This document shows positions 9,334-17,132 of a DNA stretch of 64,000 nucleotides, one piece after another. The stretch covers positions 3,737,001-3,801,000 of the forward strand of contig NZ_CP026118.1 in NCBI RefSeq assembly GCF_004101865.1, in the 5' to 3' direction. The notes beneath the pieces were generated by a model. That model was not told where the DNA came from, did no database searches, and worked only from the letters and a program-made list of their open reading frames with translations. Numbering within the stretch: the first letter of the stretch is position 1; every line of letters begins with the position of its first letter. The position numbers and the translations under genes were made by a program. This DNA comes from Halobacillus litoralis (GTDB lineage: Bacteria; Bacillota; Bacilli; Bacillales; Halobacillaceae).

Positions 9334-9618
9334 ATGGCATTAGAAAAAGAAGAACGTATTATTATCCCTGATGAAAATGGGGAAGAGCACTTATTTGAAG
9401 TATTGTTCACTTTTGACGTTGAACAAACTGGACATTCTTACATCGCAGTAATTCCAGCAGAGCAGAAAGAAGGGGAAGAGGTCGAAGTTTTCGCTTTCCG
9501 TTATGAAGAGAAAGGAAACGAAGAAGACGATTTAGCCCTATTTCAAATCGAATCAGACGAAGAATGGGAAATGGTAGAAGAAATGCTGAATACTTTGACA
9601 GATGAAGATTTAACATAA
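9334..9618 (+). CDS. yrzB: DUF1292 family protein YrzB
   Basis: A very acidic soluble protein of 94 residues (IIIPDENGEEHLFEVLFTFD, then VFAFRYEEK and many Glu/Asp), typical of DUF1292, which follows ruvX across Firmicutes. No catalytic motif is visible and the function is unknown. The ATG at 9334 is 9 nt after AAGGAGG; the in-frame ATG at 9325 touches the SD and is rejected. It ends the alaS-linked cluster at a strong terminator. Confidence 0.9.
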   Translation: MALEKEERIIIPDENGEEHLFEVLFTFDVEQTGHSYIAVIPAEQKEGEEVEVFAFRYEEKGNEEDDLALFQIESDEEWEMVEEMLNTLTDEDLT

Positions 9619-9623
9619 TATTG

Positions 9624-9655
9624 AAAACCTGCAGCTATTTGCTGCAGGTTTTTTT
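9624..9655 (+). terminator. Rho-independent terminator after yrzB
   Basis: An 11-bp perfect stem (AAACCTGCAGC with GCTGCAGGTTT), six-base loop, followed by seven T. Confidence 0.9.
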
Positions 9656-9865
9656 ACTGTCTGTGAAAAATTCAGCCACTGGATTTTTCATGCTCTACTG
9701 CACGGTCTCAACTTGACAGGGGGAAGAACGCTTGCACTGCTGCTTCTGTCTTTTTGCCATTAAATGCAGGTTTGAAAATGGTGATTCCTGTAGAAAATTA
9801 CATGAATATGTAGAAAGGTCCATTTATTTTGTAGTATAATGTAGCGGATGAAGGGGGGAAGTCTG

Positions 9866-10993
9866 TTGTCTAACTCTGATTTTAAAAACCAATATAAAAA
9901 AAGATTAAAGACGAGAATAGAAGAGGCGAGTACGGTTCGTAAAATTGTCGCGATTATACTTACTGTCTTAGTTCTTGTACTCGTTATCGGAGGATTATCA
10001 GGTTATTTCTATGTGAAATCTGCCTTAGAACCTGTTGATCCAGACAATGAAAAACAAAAAAACGTAGAGATCCCATTAGGTTCTTCCACTTCTCAAATCG
10101 CTTCAATCCTTGAGGAGAATGAGATTATAGAAGATGATATGATTTTCCGTTTTTACACGAAGTTCAAAAACGAATCAGGATTTCAGGCTGGTAACTATCA
10201 ATTCACCTCTTCGATGACTATCGATGAAGTCATCGAAACATTGAAGACAGGGAAATTGGTTAAAGATCCTGTTTTAAGAGTCACCGTTCCTGAAGGTCAA
10301 ACGCTAAAGCAGATCGCCGAGATTTTTGCTGAAGACCTGCCGTTCACGGCTGAAGAATTCATGGAACGGGTAGACGATGAAGAATATGTGAAACAATTGA
10401 TGGAACAATATCCAGAATTACTGAAAGAGGATATCCTGGGCGACGAAATCCGTCATCCTCTGGAAGGATACTTATTTGCATCTACTTATGATATCTATGT
10501 CGAGGATCCAAGCATCGATCAACTCGTTAAAAAAATGTTGAATCAAACTCAATCCGTCGTCCTTCCTTATAAAAATCAAATAGACGGACTTAAGGGAATT
10601 GAAAATGTCCATGACCTGATTACAATGGCATCTCTTTTGGAAAATGAAGCAAGGACTGCAGAGAGCCGTCAAAAAATTTCAGGTGTTTTCCAAAATCGGT
10701 TGGAGGAAGAAATGATGTTGCAGACAGATCCAACGGTTGTCTATGCTAAAGGAGAGGGCCATCAAGCGAAAGTCACCTATGATGATTTGGAGGTCGAATC
10801 CCCTTATAATACGTATCAAGTGGAAGGTCTTCCAGTCGGACCGATTTCGAACTTCAATAAAAACTCTCTACAAGCTGCAGCTGAGCCGCTTGATCATGAA
10901 CTGTTATACTTCCTTGCAGACAGTGAAGGCGAAATTCATTATGCAGAAACATTAGAAGAACATAACAAATTGAAAGAAGAACATATAAACTAA
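9866..10993 (+). CDS. mltG: Endolytic murein transglycosylase MltG
   Basis: A protein of 375 residues from TTG 9866, which stands 7 nt after AAGGGGGG; an ATG at 9848 upstream of that SD would give 381. A short cytoplasmic basic segment is followed by one membrane helix (about 27-49) and an extracellular YceG/MltG domain. The catalytic Glu is in ASLLENEA (about residue 259), with the later family motifs LQTDPTVVYA and YNTYQVEGLPVGPISNF. MltG cleaves nascent glycan strands near the membrane and sets glycan chain length. It follows yrzB as in B. subtilis (yrrL). A TATAAT at 9835-9840 may be its -10 box. Confidence 0.93.
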   Translation: MSNSDFKNQYKKRLKTRIEEASTVRKIVAIILTVLVLVLVIGGLSGYFYVKSALEPVDPDNEKQKNVEIPLGSSTSQIASILEENEIIEDDMIFRFYTKFKNESGFQAGNYQFTSSMTIDEVIETLKTGKLVKDPVLRVTVPEGQTLKQIAEIFAEDLPFTAEEFMERVDDEEYVKQLMEQYPELLKEDILGDEIRHPLEGYLFASTYDIYVEDPSIDQLVKKMLNQTQSVVLPYKNQIDGLKGIENVHDLITMASLLENEARTAESRQKISGVFQNRLEEEMMLQTDPTVVYAKGEGHQAKVTYDDLEVESPYNTYQVEGLPVGPISNFNKNSLQAAAEPLDHELLYFLADSEGEIHYAETLEEHNKLKEEHIN

Positions 10994-11005
10994 TGCTTAT
11001 TTTTT

Positions 11006-11045
11006 GAAGGAATGTGAAGAACAACTCGCATTCCTTCTTTTTTTT
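11006..11045 (+). terminator. Rho-independent terminator after mltG
   Basis: Stem GAAGGAATG (11006-11014) with CATTCCTTC (11029-11037), followed by eight T. Confidence 0.85.
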
Positions 11046-11104
11046 ATGTTAAAATAATGGGGTTGTAAAATTGATGTAAATATTATGTGAAGGGATGAAC
11101 CTTG

Positions 11105-11746
11105 ATGAAGCAAGAAGACTACTTACAATCATTGCTTTCAGAGCCTTCCAAACCTGTAAAAGATATGGAATCTTATGCGAAAGAGCACAGTGTGCCTATC
11201 ATGGAACCATTGGGGATTGATTTCCTCATGCAGCTCCTCCGGATTCAAAGACCCGATAATATTCTTGAAATCGGTACAGCGATCGGATATTCAGCCCTTC
11301 GCATGTTGGAAGCATGTCCAGGGTGCACGATCACCACGATTGAAAGAGATGAAGAAAGATATAAAGATGCATTAGGGAATATTAAGGAATGGAAAGCGGA
11401 AGCTCAGATCACAGTGCTTCATGGTGATGCCCTGGAAGTAGTAGACAAAGTGAAATCTCGTGGTCCTTTTGACGTATTATTTATCGATGCTGCGAAAGGA
11501 AAGTATGAACAGTTCTTTCATTTATATACACCTCTGCTTACAGAAGATGGAGTCATCATTTCTGATAATGTGCTATTTAAAGGCTATGTAGCCGATGATC
11601 AGGCCGCAACTCCACGAATGGCGAAAATCGCCGGTAAAATCAGGGATTTTAATGAGTGGCTGGTTCGTAACCCTCATTATCACACAACTATCATTCCAAT
11701 CGGAGATGGAGTAGCCATCACGAAGAAGAGACCACAACAGGATTAA
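11105..11746 (+). CDS. trmR: tRNA 5-hydroxyuridine methyltransferase TrmR (YrrM)
   Basis: A class I SAM-dependent O-methyltransferase of 213 residues. Motif I is ILEIGTAIGYSALRM (about 57-71), then TIERDEERY for the ribose-binding acidic residue and VLFIDAAKGKYEQF, which contains the metal-binding Asp of the COMT-like group. In B. subtilis TrmR methylates 5-hydroxyuridine at tRNA position 34 to 5-methoxyuridine. ATG 11105 is 9 nt after AAGGGA. The U32-family genes trhP1/trhP2 (yrrN, yrrO) that normally follow and help form the substrate are absent; udk comes next. Confidence 0.88.
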   Translation: MKQEDYLQSLLSEPSKPVKDMESYAKEHSVPIMEPLGIDFLMQLLRIQRPDNILEIGTAIGYSALRMLEACPGCTITTIERDEERYKDALGNIKEWKAEAQITVLHGDALEVVDKVKSRGPFDVLFIDAAKGKYEQFFHLYTPLLTEDGVIISDNVLFKGYVADDQAATPRMAKIAGKIRDFNEWLVRNPHYHTTIIPIGDGVAITKKRPQQD

Positions 11747-11793
11747 GGTTTCATATAGATTCTATCCATATGAATGAAAGGAGCTCCTAGAGC

Positions 11794-12447
11794 ATGAATG
11801 ACAAACCAGTAGTTATCGGTGTCGCGGGTGGGACTGGATCTGGAAAGACAAGTGTGACACGTTCCATCATCCGGCGCTTCACGGATAAAACTTTATTGAT
11901 GTTAGAACAGGATTATTATTATAAAGATCAGAGTCACCTTCCTTATGAGGAACGTTTAGAAACGAACTACGACCACCCGCTGGCTTTTGATAATGATCTC
12001 CTGATCGATCATTTAGAACAATTGATTGAACAAAAAACAGTAGAAAAACCGGTCTATGACTATAAAATGCATACCCGGTCAAATGAAACCATTCATGTGG
12101 AACCGAAAGAGGTCATCATTGTGGAAGGAATTCTCGTATTAGAGGATGAACGTCTCCGAGACCTGATGGATATCAAGGTGTTTGTTGATACGGATGCTGA
12201 TGTAAGGATCATCCGCAGAATGATGCGTGATATTAACGAGCGAGGTCGTACATTGGACTCGGTCATTGATCAATACATCAATGTCGTTCGGCCCATGCAC
12301 TTGCAATTCGTAGAACCTACGAAGCGATATTCAGATATCATCATACCTGAAGGTGGACAAAACCACGTAGCCATAGACTTGATGGCGACGAAAATACAAA
12401 CGGTGCTGTATGAAAAGGGCCAAACAGTAAGCAGAGAAAATAGTTGA
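11794..12447 (+). CDS. udk: Uridine kinase
   Basis: A protein of 217 residues, the normal length for bacterial uridine kinase. The P-loop [12 protein letters not shown] is at residues 9-20, with [17 protein letters not shown] and the Arg-rich lid [15 protein letters not shown]. It phosphorylates uridine and cytidine with ATP or GTP in pyrimidine salvage. The ATG is preceded by AAAGGAG at a somewhat long spacing. It sits between trmR and greA. Confidence 0.96.
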   Translation: MNDKPVVIGVAGGTGSGKTSVTRSIIRRFTDKTLLMLEQDYYYKDQSHLPYEERLETNYDHPLAFDNDLLIDHLEQLIEQKTVEKPVYDYKMHTRSNETIHVEPKEVIIVEGILVLEDERLRDLMDIKVFVDTDADVRIIRRMMRDINERGRTLDSVIDQYINVVRPMHLQFVEPTKRYSDIIIPEGGQNHVAIDLMATKIQTVLYEKGQTVSRENS

Positions 12448-12526
12448 AATACTAGCGGAAATCTGGCATAGTTTTCAATAGCAGTTCTAAAATATCATGT
12501 CCTCGGGTAAAGTATAGTAAATTGTT

Positions 12527-12553
12527 AATGAGCGTACAGGCGTACTGCTCATT
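12527..12553 (+). terminator. Hairpin between udk and greA, probable terminator
   Basis: AATGAGCGTAC (12527-12537) pairs with GTACTGCTCATT (12542-12553) around a four-base loop with one bulged T. Only three T follow, so termination may be weak; an RNA-processing or stabilising role is possible. Confidence 0.5.
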
Positions 12554-12607
12554 TCCTATATTAAGGACATCTCATTCTTTCTTGTACTAAAGGAGTGTTT
12601 ACGGATC

Positions 12608-13084
12608 ATGGCAGAAGAAAAAAGTTATTATATGACTGAAGAAGGTAAACAAAAGCTAGAAGAAGAATTGCATCATTTAAAAACTGAACGACGTAAAGAA
12701 GTAGTAGAACGCATAAAAATCGCACGTGGATTCGGGGATCTTTCCGAGAACTCTGAATACGACGCAGCAAAAGATGAACAAGCTTTCGTCGAAGCACGGA
12801 TCACACAGGTAGAGAACATGATTCGCAATGCTGTTATCATTGAAAATGATAATGAAAATCCTGATACGGTGACATTGGGTAAATCCGTTACGTTCCAAGA
12901 GCTTCCCGATGGCGATGAAGAAACCTATAAGATTGTCGGAAGTGCTGAGGCGGATCCATTCGAAGGCAAAATTTCCAATGATTCTCCAATGGCTCAAAGT
13001 CTCATTGGCCATGTGGTTGGCGATCAAGTGAAAGTGGCCACACCAGGTGGGGAAATCGACGTAAAAATTGTAACCGTCGATTAA
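12608..13084 (+). CDS. greA: Transcription elongation factor GreA
   Basis: A protein of 158 residues. The N-terminal antiparallel coiled coil carries the invariant acidic tip ([16 protein letters not shown], about 38-54) that reaches into the RNA polymerase secondary channel and stimulates transcript cleavage. The C-terminal FKBP-like domain ends with the common [14 protein letters not shown] and TPGG motifs. ATG 12608 follows AAAGGAG. The gene follows udk as in B. subtilis. Confidence 0.97.
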   Translation: MAEEKSYYMTEEGKQKLEEELHHLKTERRKEVVERIKIARGFGDLSENSEYDAAKDEQAFVEARITQVENMIRNAVIIENDNENPDTVTLGKSVTFQELPDGDEETYKIVGSAEADPFEGKISNDSPMAQSLIGHVVGDQVKVATPGGEIDVKIVTVD

Positions 13085-13099
13085 ATAATTGTGATGATA

Positions 13100-13126
13100 A
13101 AAAGACAGGGACTCCCTGTCTTTTTT
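13100..13126 (+). terminator. Rho-independent terminator after greA
   Basis: A 12-bp stem AAAAGACAGGGA with TCCCTGTCTTTT and a very short loop, followed by T. Confidence 0.85.
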
Positions 13127-13305
13127 CTTCGCTGCGGGCACTTTTTTCTTTTTGCAATGTAAGTTACATTTCTTATTCTTTCCTGGTGCTGTTTTCAAAT
13201 TATATGCAAAATAAAAATCGACGTTATTCTTATAGAAGTTAGGTGACGTCCTGGAGATCAGAACCTAACGGATTCCTATGGAAAAGAGTAAGGACCATGG
13301 GAGGA

Positions 13306-13334
13306 TTGGTCGATGAACTTTCTTCATGTATAAT
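13306..13334 (+). promoter_or_regulatory. SigmaA promoter of yrrS
   Basis: TTGGTC (13306-13311), 17-nt spacer, TATAAT (13329-13334), placed 30 bp before the yrrS start. Just upstream (13238-13270) a GTTAGGT/ACCTAAC hairpin has no assigned role. Confidence 0.7.
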
Positions 13335-13364
13335 ATATTGCGAGTCAAAAGGAGGAGAATAGAA

Positions 13365-14066
13365 ATGAATGAAAAACATACATCCAAGTCCCGTGCGAAC
13401 CGTTTTGAGAAGAAAAGGCGCAGCACGAAATGGTTGACTTGGCTTATACCTGCAGGAAGCGTCTTGGCAGTATTATTCATTTCCGTATTGATCTTCGGGG
13501 GAGATGACCAAAAAGGTCAAGCTCAAAAGTCTGAAGAAACACCAAGTGTAGAAAGTGAAACGGAAGAGGACCAAAATAACCAGGATGCTGGAGAAGAGGA
13601 AACGCAATCGTCTGATTCAGCAGATGAAAATAAAGAAGAGCAGGAAGAACCAAGCGATAAGCAGAAAGTTTCACTAGAAGGTTTCGAAGAATTGAAACCT
13701 ATTGAGGATGAAGAGGGATTGAAAATCGAAAAGAGTGAAGATCCCAATGTAGAGCGTGTCGTTACGAAAGACTGGTCTGTCGTAGCAACAGAGCAGGAAT
13801 TAAGCGGCGAACACCGGATCACTTATGAAGAAGGCTCAAAAGACTATCAGGAACTTTTACAAGCTGTCAGGAATGCTGTAGGCTTGTCTGAAGACAATAT
13901 CATCTATTGGTGGGTCGGTAATGGCGGAGGACCAAACAAAGCAGTAGCGACCGTCTCAGACAAAAATGAAACAGGTTATCTCCGCGTCCACGTCGAATGG
14001 GTCGATGGACAGGGGTATAAACCTGTGAAACTTGAAGTATTGAAAGAAAAAGAAGTGAATCGTTAA
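13365..14066 (+). CDS. yrrS: DUF1510 family membrane-anchored protein YrrS
   Basis: A protein of 233 residues: basic N-terminus, one membrane helix (about 24-44, TWLIPAGSVLAVLFISVLIF), a long disordered Glu/Gln/Asp-rich linker (about 48-110) and a compact C-terminal DUF1510 domain (about 115-230) with several Trp (KDWSVVATEQ, IIYWWVGNGGGPN). The C-terminal domain should be extracytoplasmic. Function unknown; in B. subtilis yrrS is cotranscribed with the penicillin-binding protein gene pbpI, which is missing here. ATG 13365 follows AAAGGAGGAG; upstream in-frame ATGs have no SD. Confidence 0.85.
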   Translation: MNEKHTSKSRANRFEKKRRSTKWLTWLIPAGSVLAVLFISVLIFGGDDQKGQAQKSEETPSVESETEEDQNNQDAGEEETQSSDSADENKEEQEEPSDKQKVSLEGFEELKPIEDEEGLKIEKSEDPNVERVVTKDWSVVATEQELSGEHRITYEEGSKDYQELLQAVRNAVGLSEDNIIYWWVGNGGGPNKAVATVSDKNETGYLRVHVEWVDGQGYKPVKLEVLKEKEVNR

Positions 14067-14081
14067 GAGAGGGAGTTTCAC

Positions 14082-14774
14082 ATGACAGTTGGAATCATTG
14101 GAGCAATGGATGAAGAAATTGAACGGTTGAAAAGTGAAATGAACGTGACCGCAGAAAGTGAAGTAGCAGGAAGTCTGTTTATCGAAGGGGATCTGCTTGG
14201 GAAAAAAGTTGTACTCCTTAAATCCGGAATCGGAAAAGTCAATGCTGCCATGTCTACTACCATCCTTCATGAAAGGTATGATATAGAATCCGTCATCAAT
14301 ACGGGATCCGCAGGTGGTTTTGCTAAGGACTTGGAAGTAGGTGATGTTGTCATATCAAGCTATGTGACACACCATGATGTGGACGTCACTGCCTTTCAAT
14401 ACGAATATGGGCAAGTCCCGGGTATGCCTGCCATGTATCCAGCTGATGAATCCCTGATTCAAAAGGCTATGGAAGCTGTGAAAGGAACAGATACTACTGC
14501 TGCCAGGGGGCTCATCGCTACAGGTGATTCCTTTATGCAGGAACAAACAAAAGTGGACTTTGTCAGAGGTAAATTCCCCAAAATGATCGCAGCAGAAATG
14601 GAAGCGGCGGCGATTGCACAAGTATGTCATAAATACGGGACGCCCTTTGTAGTAATCCGCGCATTATCAGATATCGCAGGAAAAGAATCGTCTATTTCCT
14701 TTGAGCAGTTCCTGCCGAAAGCAGCAGAAAATGCAGCTCAAATGATTATGAAAATGGTGCGAACTCTCAATTAG
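14082..14774 (+). CDS. mtnN: 5'-methylthioadenosine/S-adenosylhomocysteine nucleosidase
   Basis: A protein of 230 residues matching the MTAN family: GIIGAMDEEIERL at the N-terminus holds the catalytic Glu (residue 12), NTGSAGGF binds phosphate/ribose, and EMEAAAIAQVC plus RALSDIAG hold the Glu and Asp that contact ribose and adenine. It cleaves MTA and SAH to adenine and the thioribose sugar, detoxifying by-products of SAM use. It starts 15 nt after yrrS, so is probably in that operon. In B. subtilis mtnN lies with yrrT, mccA, mccB and yrhC; here only yrhC remains. Confidence 0.95.
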   Translation: MTVGIIGAMDEEIERLKSEMNVTAESEVAGSLFIEGDLLGKKVVLLKSGIGKVNAAMSTTILHERYDIESVINTGSAGGFAKDLEVGDVVISSYVTHHDVDVTAFQYEYGQVPGMPAMYPADESLIQKAMEAVKGTDTTAARGLIATGDSFMQEQTKVDFVRGKFPKMIAAEMEAAAIAQVCHKYGTPFVVIRALSDIAGKESSISFEQFLPKAAENAAQMIMKMVRTLN

Positions 14775-14841
14775 CAACAATTCCCACCGAATCTTGCATC
14801 TATTTATGTTACGATGAAAAATGTGCAGGAGGTGGGATAAG

Positions 14842-15069
14842 GTGAAATCTACCGAATGGATGAAAAAGAAAATAATAGACTACAAACGTTTTATTATGAC
14901 ATTGCTGATTTTCAGCAGTTATTTATATATTGGTACATTGATCAGTATTTATGAATATCACACGAATGCTCATCTTTATCTTTACCCGGTTATCGCTTCA
15001 GCCTTGATTACTTCATTGATCATGACTATGAAGATAAGAAAATGGCAAAAGGGTACAGCCGAGGAATAA
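14842..15069 (+). CDS. yrhC: YrhC family small membrane protein
   Basis: A protein of 75 residues starting at GTG 14842, 9 nt after AGGAGG. Two predicted membrane helices (about residues 16-37 and 48-66) are separated by an extracytoplasmic loop, with a basic C-terminal tail. It matches YrhC in length, layout and neighbourhood (after mtnN). Its function is not known; in B. subtilis it is the last gene of the methionine-to-cysteine conversion operon. Confidence 0.8.
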   Translation: MKSTEWMKKKIIDYKRFIMTLLIFSSYLYIGTLISIYEYHTNAHLYLYPVIASALITSLIMTMKIRKWQKGTAEE

Positions 15070-15077
15070 AACCACTC

Positions 15078-15118
15078 AGCCACTGCAATCTATAAAAAGA
15101 TGGTAGTGGCTTTTTTTT
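15078..15118 (+). terminator. Terminator after yrhC, overlapping the sigK 3' end
   Basis: AGCCACT (15078-15084) pairs with AGTGGCT (15105-15111), followed by a run of eight T. It lies between convergent yrhC and sigK and touches the sigK stop codon; it may serve both strands. Confidence 0.8.
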
Positions 15119-15830
15119 AGCTCTTTTTTCCTTGTTTGCTCTGTTTATAAAACTCATGAAAAATTTTCATTAATGCTCTTTTTTCAATTCTTGAAACATA
15201 GCTTCTTGATATCCCCAGCTCTTTAGCTATTTCCCGCTGCGTCTTTTCTTCGGTCTGATTCAGGCCGTAACGGAAGATGATAACCTCTTTTTCCCTTTCA
15301 TCAAGGACTGTGATAAAGTCTTTTATTTTTTCAAGTTCCATATGGAGTTGAATTTCCTCTACAATATCCGTGACATCTGCTTGAAGGATATCCAATAAAT
15401 TAAGCTCATTGCCCTCCTTGTCGTGTCCGATAGGGTCTTGGAGGGAAACATCCTTATTCATCTTTTTTGTTGATCTCAGGTGCATGAGAATCTCATTTTC
15501 GATACATCTGGCTGCATAGGTGGCGAGTTTCGTTCCTTTTCCAGTGGAATAGCTCTCGATGCCTTTAATTAATCCGATGGTCCCGATAGAAATAAGGTCT
15601 TCAAAATCTTCTTTTGTATTTTCGAATTTTTTGACAATGTGAGCGACAAGTCGCAGGTTGTGCTCGATCAATTTGTTACGTGCATCGTGACTCCCTTCTT
15701 GCATCAATTGGAGCTGTTTAGCTTCTTCTTCTGAAGACAGCGGGTTAGGGAACGCTTGGTTTTTCACATAGGACATGAAAAAGAGGGACTCTTTAAAGAA
15801 ATATAGGATGGAAGCGATCAGACTGCTCAT
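15117..15830 (-). CDS. sigK: RNA polymerase sporulation sigma factor SigK precursor
   Basis: A complete sigma-70 family protein of 237 residues. An amphipathic pro-sequence (about residues 1-20, [17 protein letters not shown]) precedes YVKNQAF, matching the pro-SigK cleavage position known from B. subtilis, where SpoIVFB cuts within the membrane. Region 2 ([29 protein letters not shown]) and region 4 ([24 protein letters not shown]) are intact. It directs late mother-cell transcription. The gene is a single ORF; the skin element that splits sigK in B. subtilis is absent. ATG 15830 is preceded by AGGAGGT. Confidence 0.97.
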   Translation of the reverse strand: MSSLIASILYFFKESLFFMSYVKNQAFPNPLSSEEEAKQLQLMQEGSHDARNKLIEHNLRLVAHIVKKFENTKEDFEDLISIGTIGLIKGIESYSTGKGTKLATYAARCIENEILMHLRSTKKMNKDVSLQDPIGHDKEGNELNLLDILQADVTDIVEEIQLHMELEKIKDFITVLDEREKEVIIFRYGLNQTEEKTQREIAKELGISRSYVSRIEKRALMKIFHEFYKQSKQGKKS

Positions 15831-15930
15831 GGACGCACCTCCTCATGGATTAGGCAATGGCCTACAACATACTTATGTGCCTGAGAGGCTGTCTGTGCTT
15901 GTCTGTAAATAAATATAATAGTCATATCCA

Positions 15931-15968
15931 CAAAAAAATGCCTCCATTATTTGGAGGCATTAAAAACC
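15931..15968 (-). terminator. Terminator of the mrp operon
   Basis: On the minus strand AATGCCTCC pairs with GGAGGCATT around a short loop and is followed by seven T, immediately after mrpG. Confidence 0.85.
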
Positions 15969-15970
15969 GT

Positions 15971-16366
15971 TTATTGATCAGGTGCTTGTCTTTTTTGCTC
16001 TTCTTTCAGCACTTCTGCGTATTCATCTTTCACACTGTTCTCCCAAAGAGGCACACCACTTCGATATGCTGCTCTTGAGATCATATGGCCGGAAACAGGA
16101 GCCGTCAACAGTACGAAAAGAATTCCAAGTAACAACTTGCCACTGACGATGTCATGTTCGACATATAGGAACAAGAAGGCCCCTATCATTATACCGGCTA
16201 CTCCGAGTGTGGAACTTTTTGTAGCGGCATGAAGACGTGTGTAAACATCTGGGAAACGCAGGATGCCAATCGAGCCTGAAATAAGGAAAAAAGTGCCCAT
16301 CAGTAAGGACAAGCAAATGATGATGTCGAAAATTAAATTAATCCAAGTCCCGCTCAATGATAACAC
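15971..16366 (-). CDS. mrpG: Na+/H+ antiporter subunit MrpG
   Basis: A protein of 131 residues with three membrane helices (about 11-31, 40-60, 65-88) and the PhaG/MnhG signature (GSIGILRFPDVYTRLHAATKSSTLG). It is a small structural subunit of the hetero-oligomeric Mrp antiporter, which exports Na+ against H+ entry. It starts inside the end of mrpF (29-nt overlap) and closes the operon. The hydrophilic C-terminal tail is Lys/Glu rich. Confidence 0.93.
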   Translation of the reverse strand: MLSLSGTWINLIFDIIICLSLLMGTFFLISGSIGILRFPDVYTRLHAATKSSTLGVAGIMIGAFLFLYVEHDIVSGKLLLGILFVLLTAPVSGHMISRAAYRSGVPLWENSVKDEYAEVLKEEQKRQAPDQ

Positions 16367-16649
16367 CCTTTTCTAAGAATTTCGCCAAGCCGACTGTCCC
16401 GATAAACAATAGAATCCCTATCAAGAGGACGACATCATTGAACTTAGTCGTAACGAGCAGGATGGCGATCAATCCTGCAAGAGCCATTAAATTTATACCT
16501 ATGATATCTAATGCTACGGCCCTGTCCGGATTGGTGGGGCCGATGGTAGCACGGTATAAAAGCAATATGATTGAAATGGCGACCGCGATGATGGAAACAA
16601 TGGCTGATAATTGAATCAACATCTGAGTGACATCCAGAATTTCATCCAT
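16338..16649 (-). CDS. mrpF: Na+/H+ antiporter subunit MrpF
   Basis: A protein of 103 residues with three membrane helices (about 11-31, 43-65, 69-87) and the family motif GPTNPDRAVALDIIGINLMALAG compressed around conserved Pro and Asp residues. Mrp subunits assemble in the membrane in a complex related to the proton-pumping arm of complex I. It starts directly after the mrpE stop. Confidence 0.93.
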   Translation of the reverse strand: MDEILDVTQMLIQLSAIVSIIAVAISIILLLYRATIGPTNPDRAVALDIIGINLMALAGLIAILLVTTKFNDVVLLIGILLFIGTVGLAKFLEKGVIIERDLD

Positions 16650-17126
16650 TTAGCGAGTCACCTCCATAATTCGTTTCTCGAAAGTGTTTTTGATTTCATT
16701 TACAGACTCTTCTACGTCAGGCATGTCCATAGCGTGTATGAAGATCTTTGTATGATCCTCGCTGACAACGACGGAAAGGGTGCCAGGTGTCAATGAAATC
16801 AGATTGGCAAGTAAAGTTATTTCAAAATTGGTTTTTACGTCAATCGGCAACGCGAAAATCCCCGGCTGCATATTCATTTTTGGTTTATATACATGCTTCA
16901 CGATGTCAATGTTTGAGAGAACGAGCTCCCTGATAAATAATAAAATAAGCTTGAAAAACCGCCATGCACGTTTCATATAAAATGAATCCGGTACGAACCG
17001 CTGTAAAAAGAACAGCAAAATAATACCTAAGATATATCCAACTAAGAAAGTAGTGAAGTTGTACGTTTCACTCAGAAACATCCACATGATTGCTATAACG
17101 ATGTTTAATACAATTTGTAAAGGCAT
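16650..17126 (-). CDS. mrpE: Na+/H+ antiporter subunit MrpE
   Basis: A protein of 158 residues: two or three N-terminal membrane helices, then a cytoplasmic domain with the family segment ITLLANLISLTPGTLSVVVSED and the HAMDMPD motif. MrpE is needed for full activity or assembly in characterised Mrp systems. It starts 6 nt downstream of mrpD. Confidence 0.93.
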   Translation of the reverse strand: MPLQIVLNIVIAIMWMFLSETYNFTTFLVGYILGIILLFFLQRFVPDSFYMKRAWRFFKLILLFIRELVLSNIDIVKHVYKPKMNMQPGIFALPIDVKTNFEITLLANLISLTPGTLSVVVSEDHTKIFIHAMDMPDVEESVNEIKNTFEKRIMEVTR

Positions 17127-17132
17127 CAGCTT

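Noticed and set aside
9663..9691. Hairpin TGAAAAAT/ATTTTTCA after the yrzB terminator
   Set aside because: AT-rich, short and without a T tract beyond the stem; too weak to call a second terminator or regulator.
15831..15930. Possible skin-element attachment site near sigK
   Set aside because: sigK is complete and no recombinase or repeated core sequence was seen.
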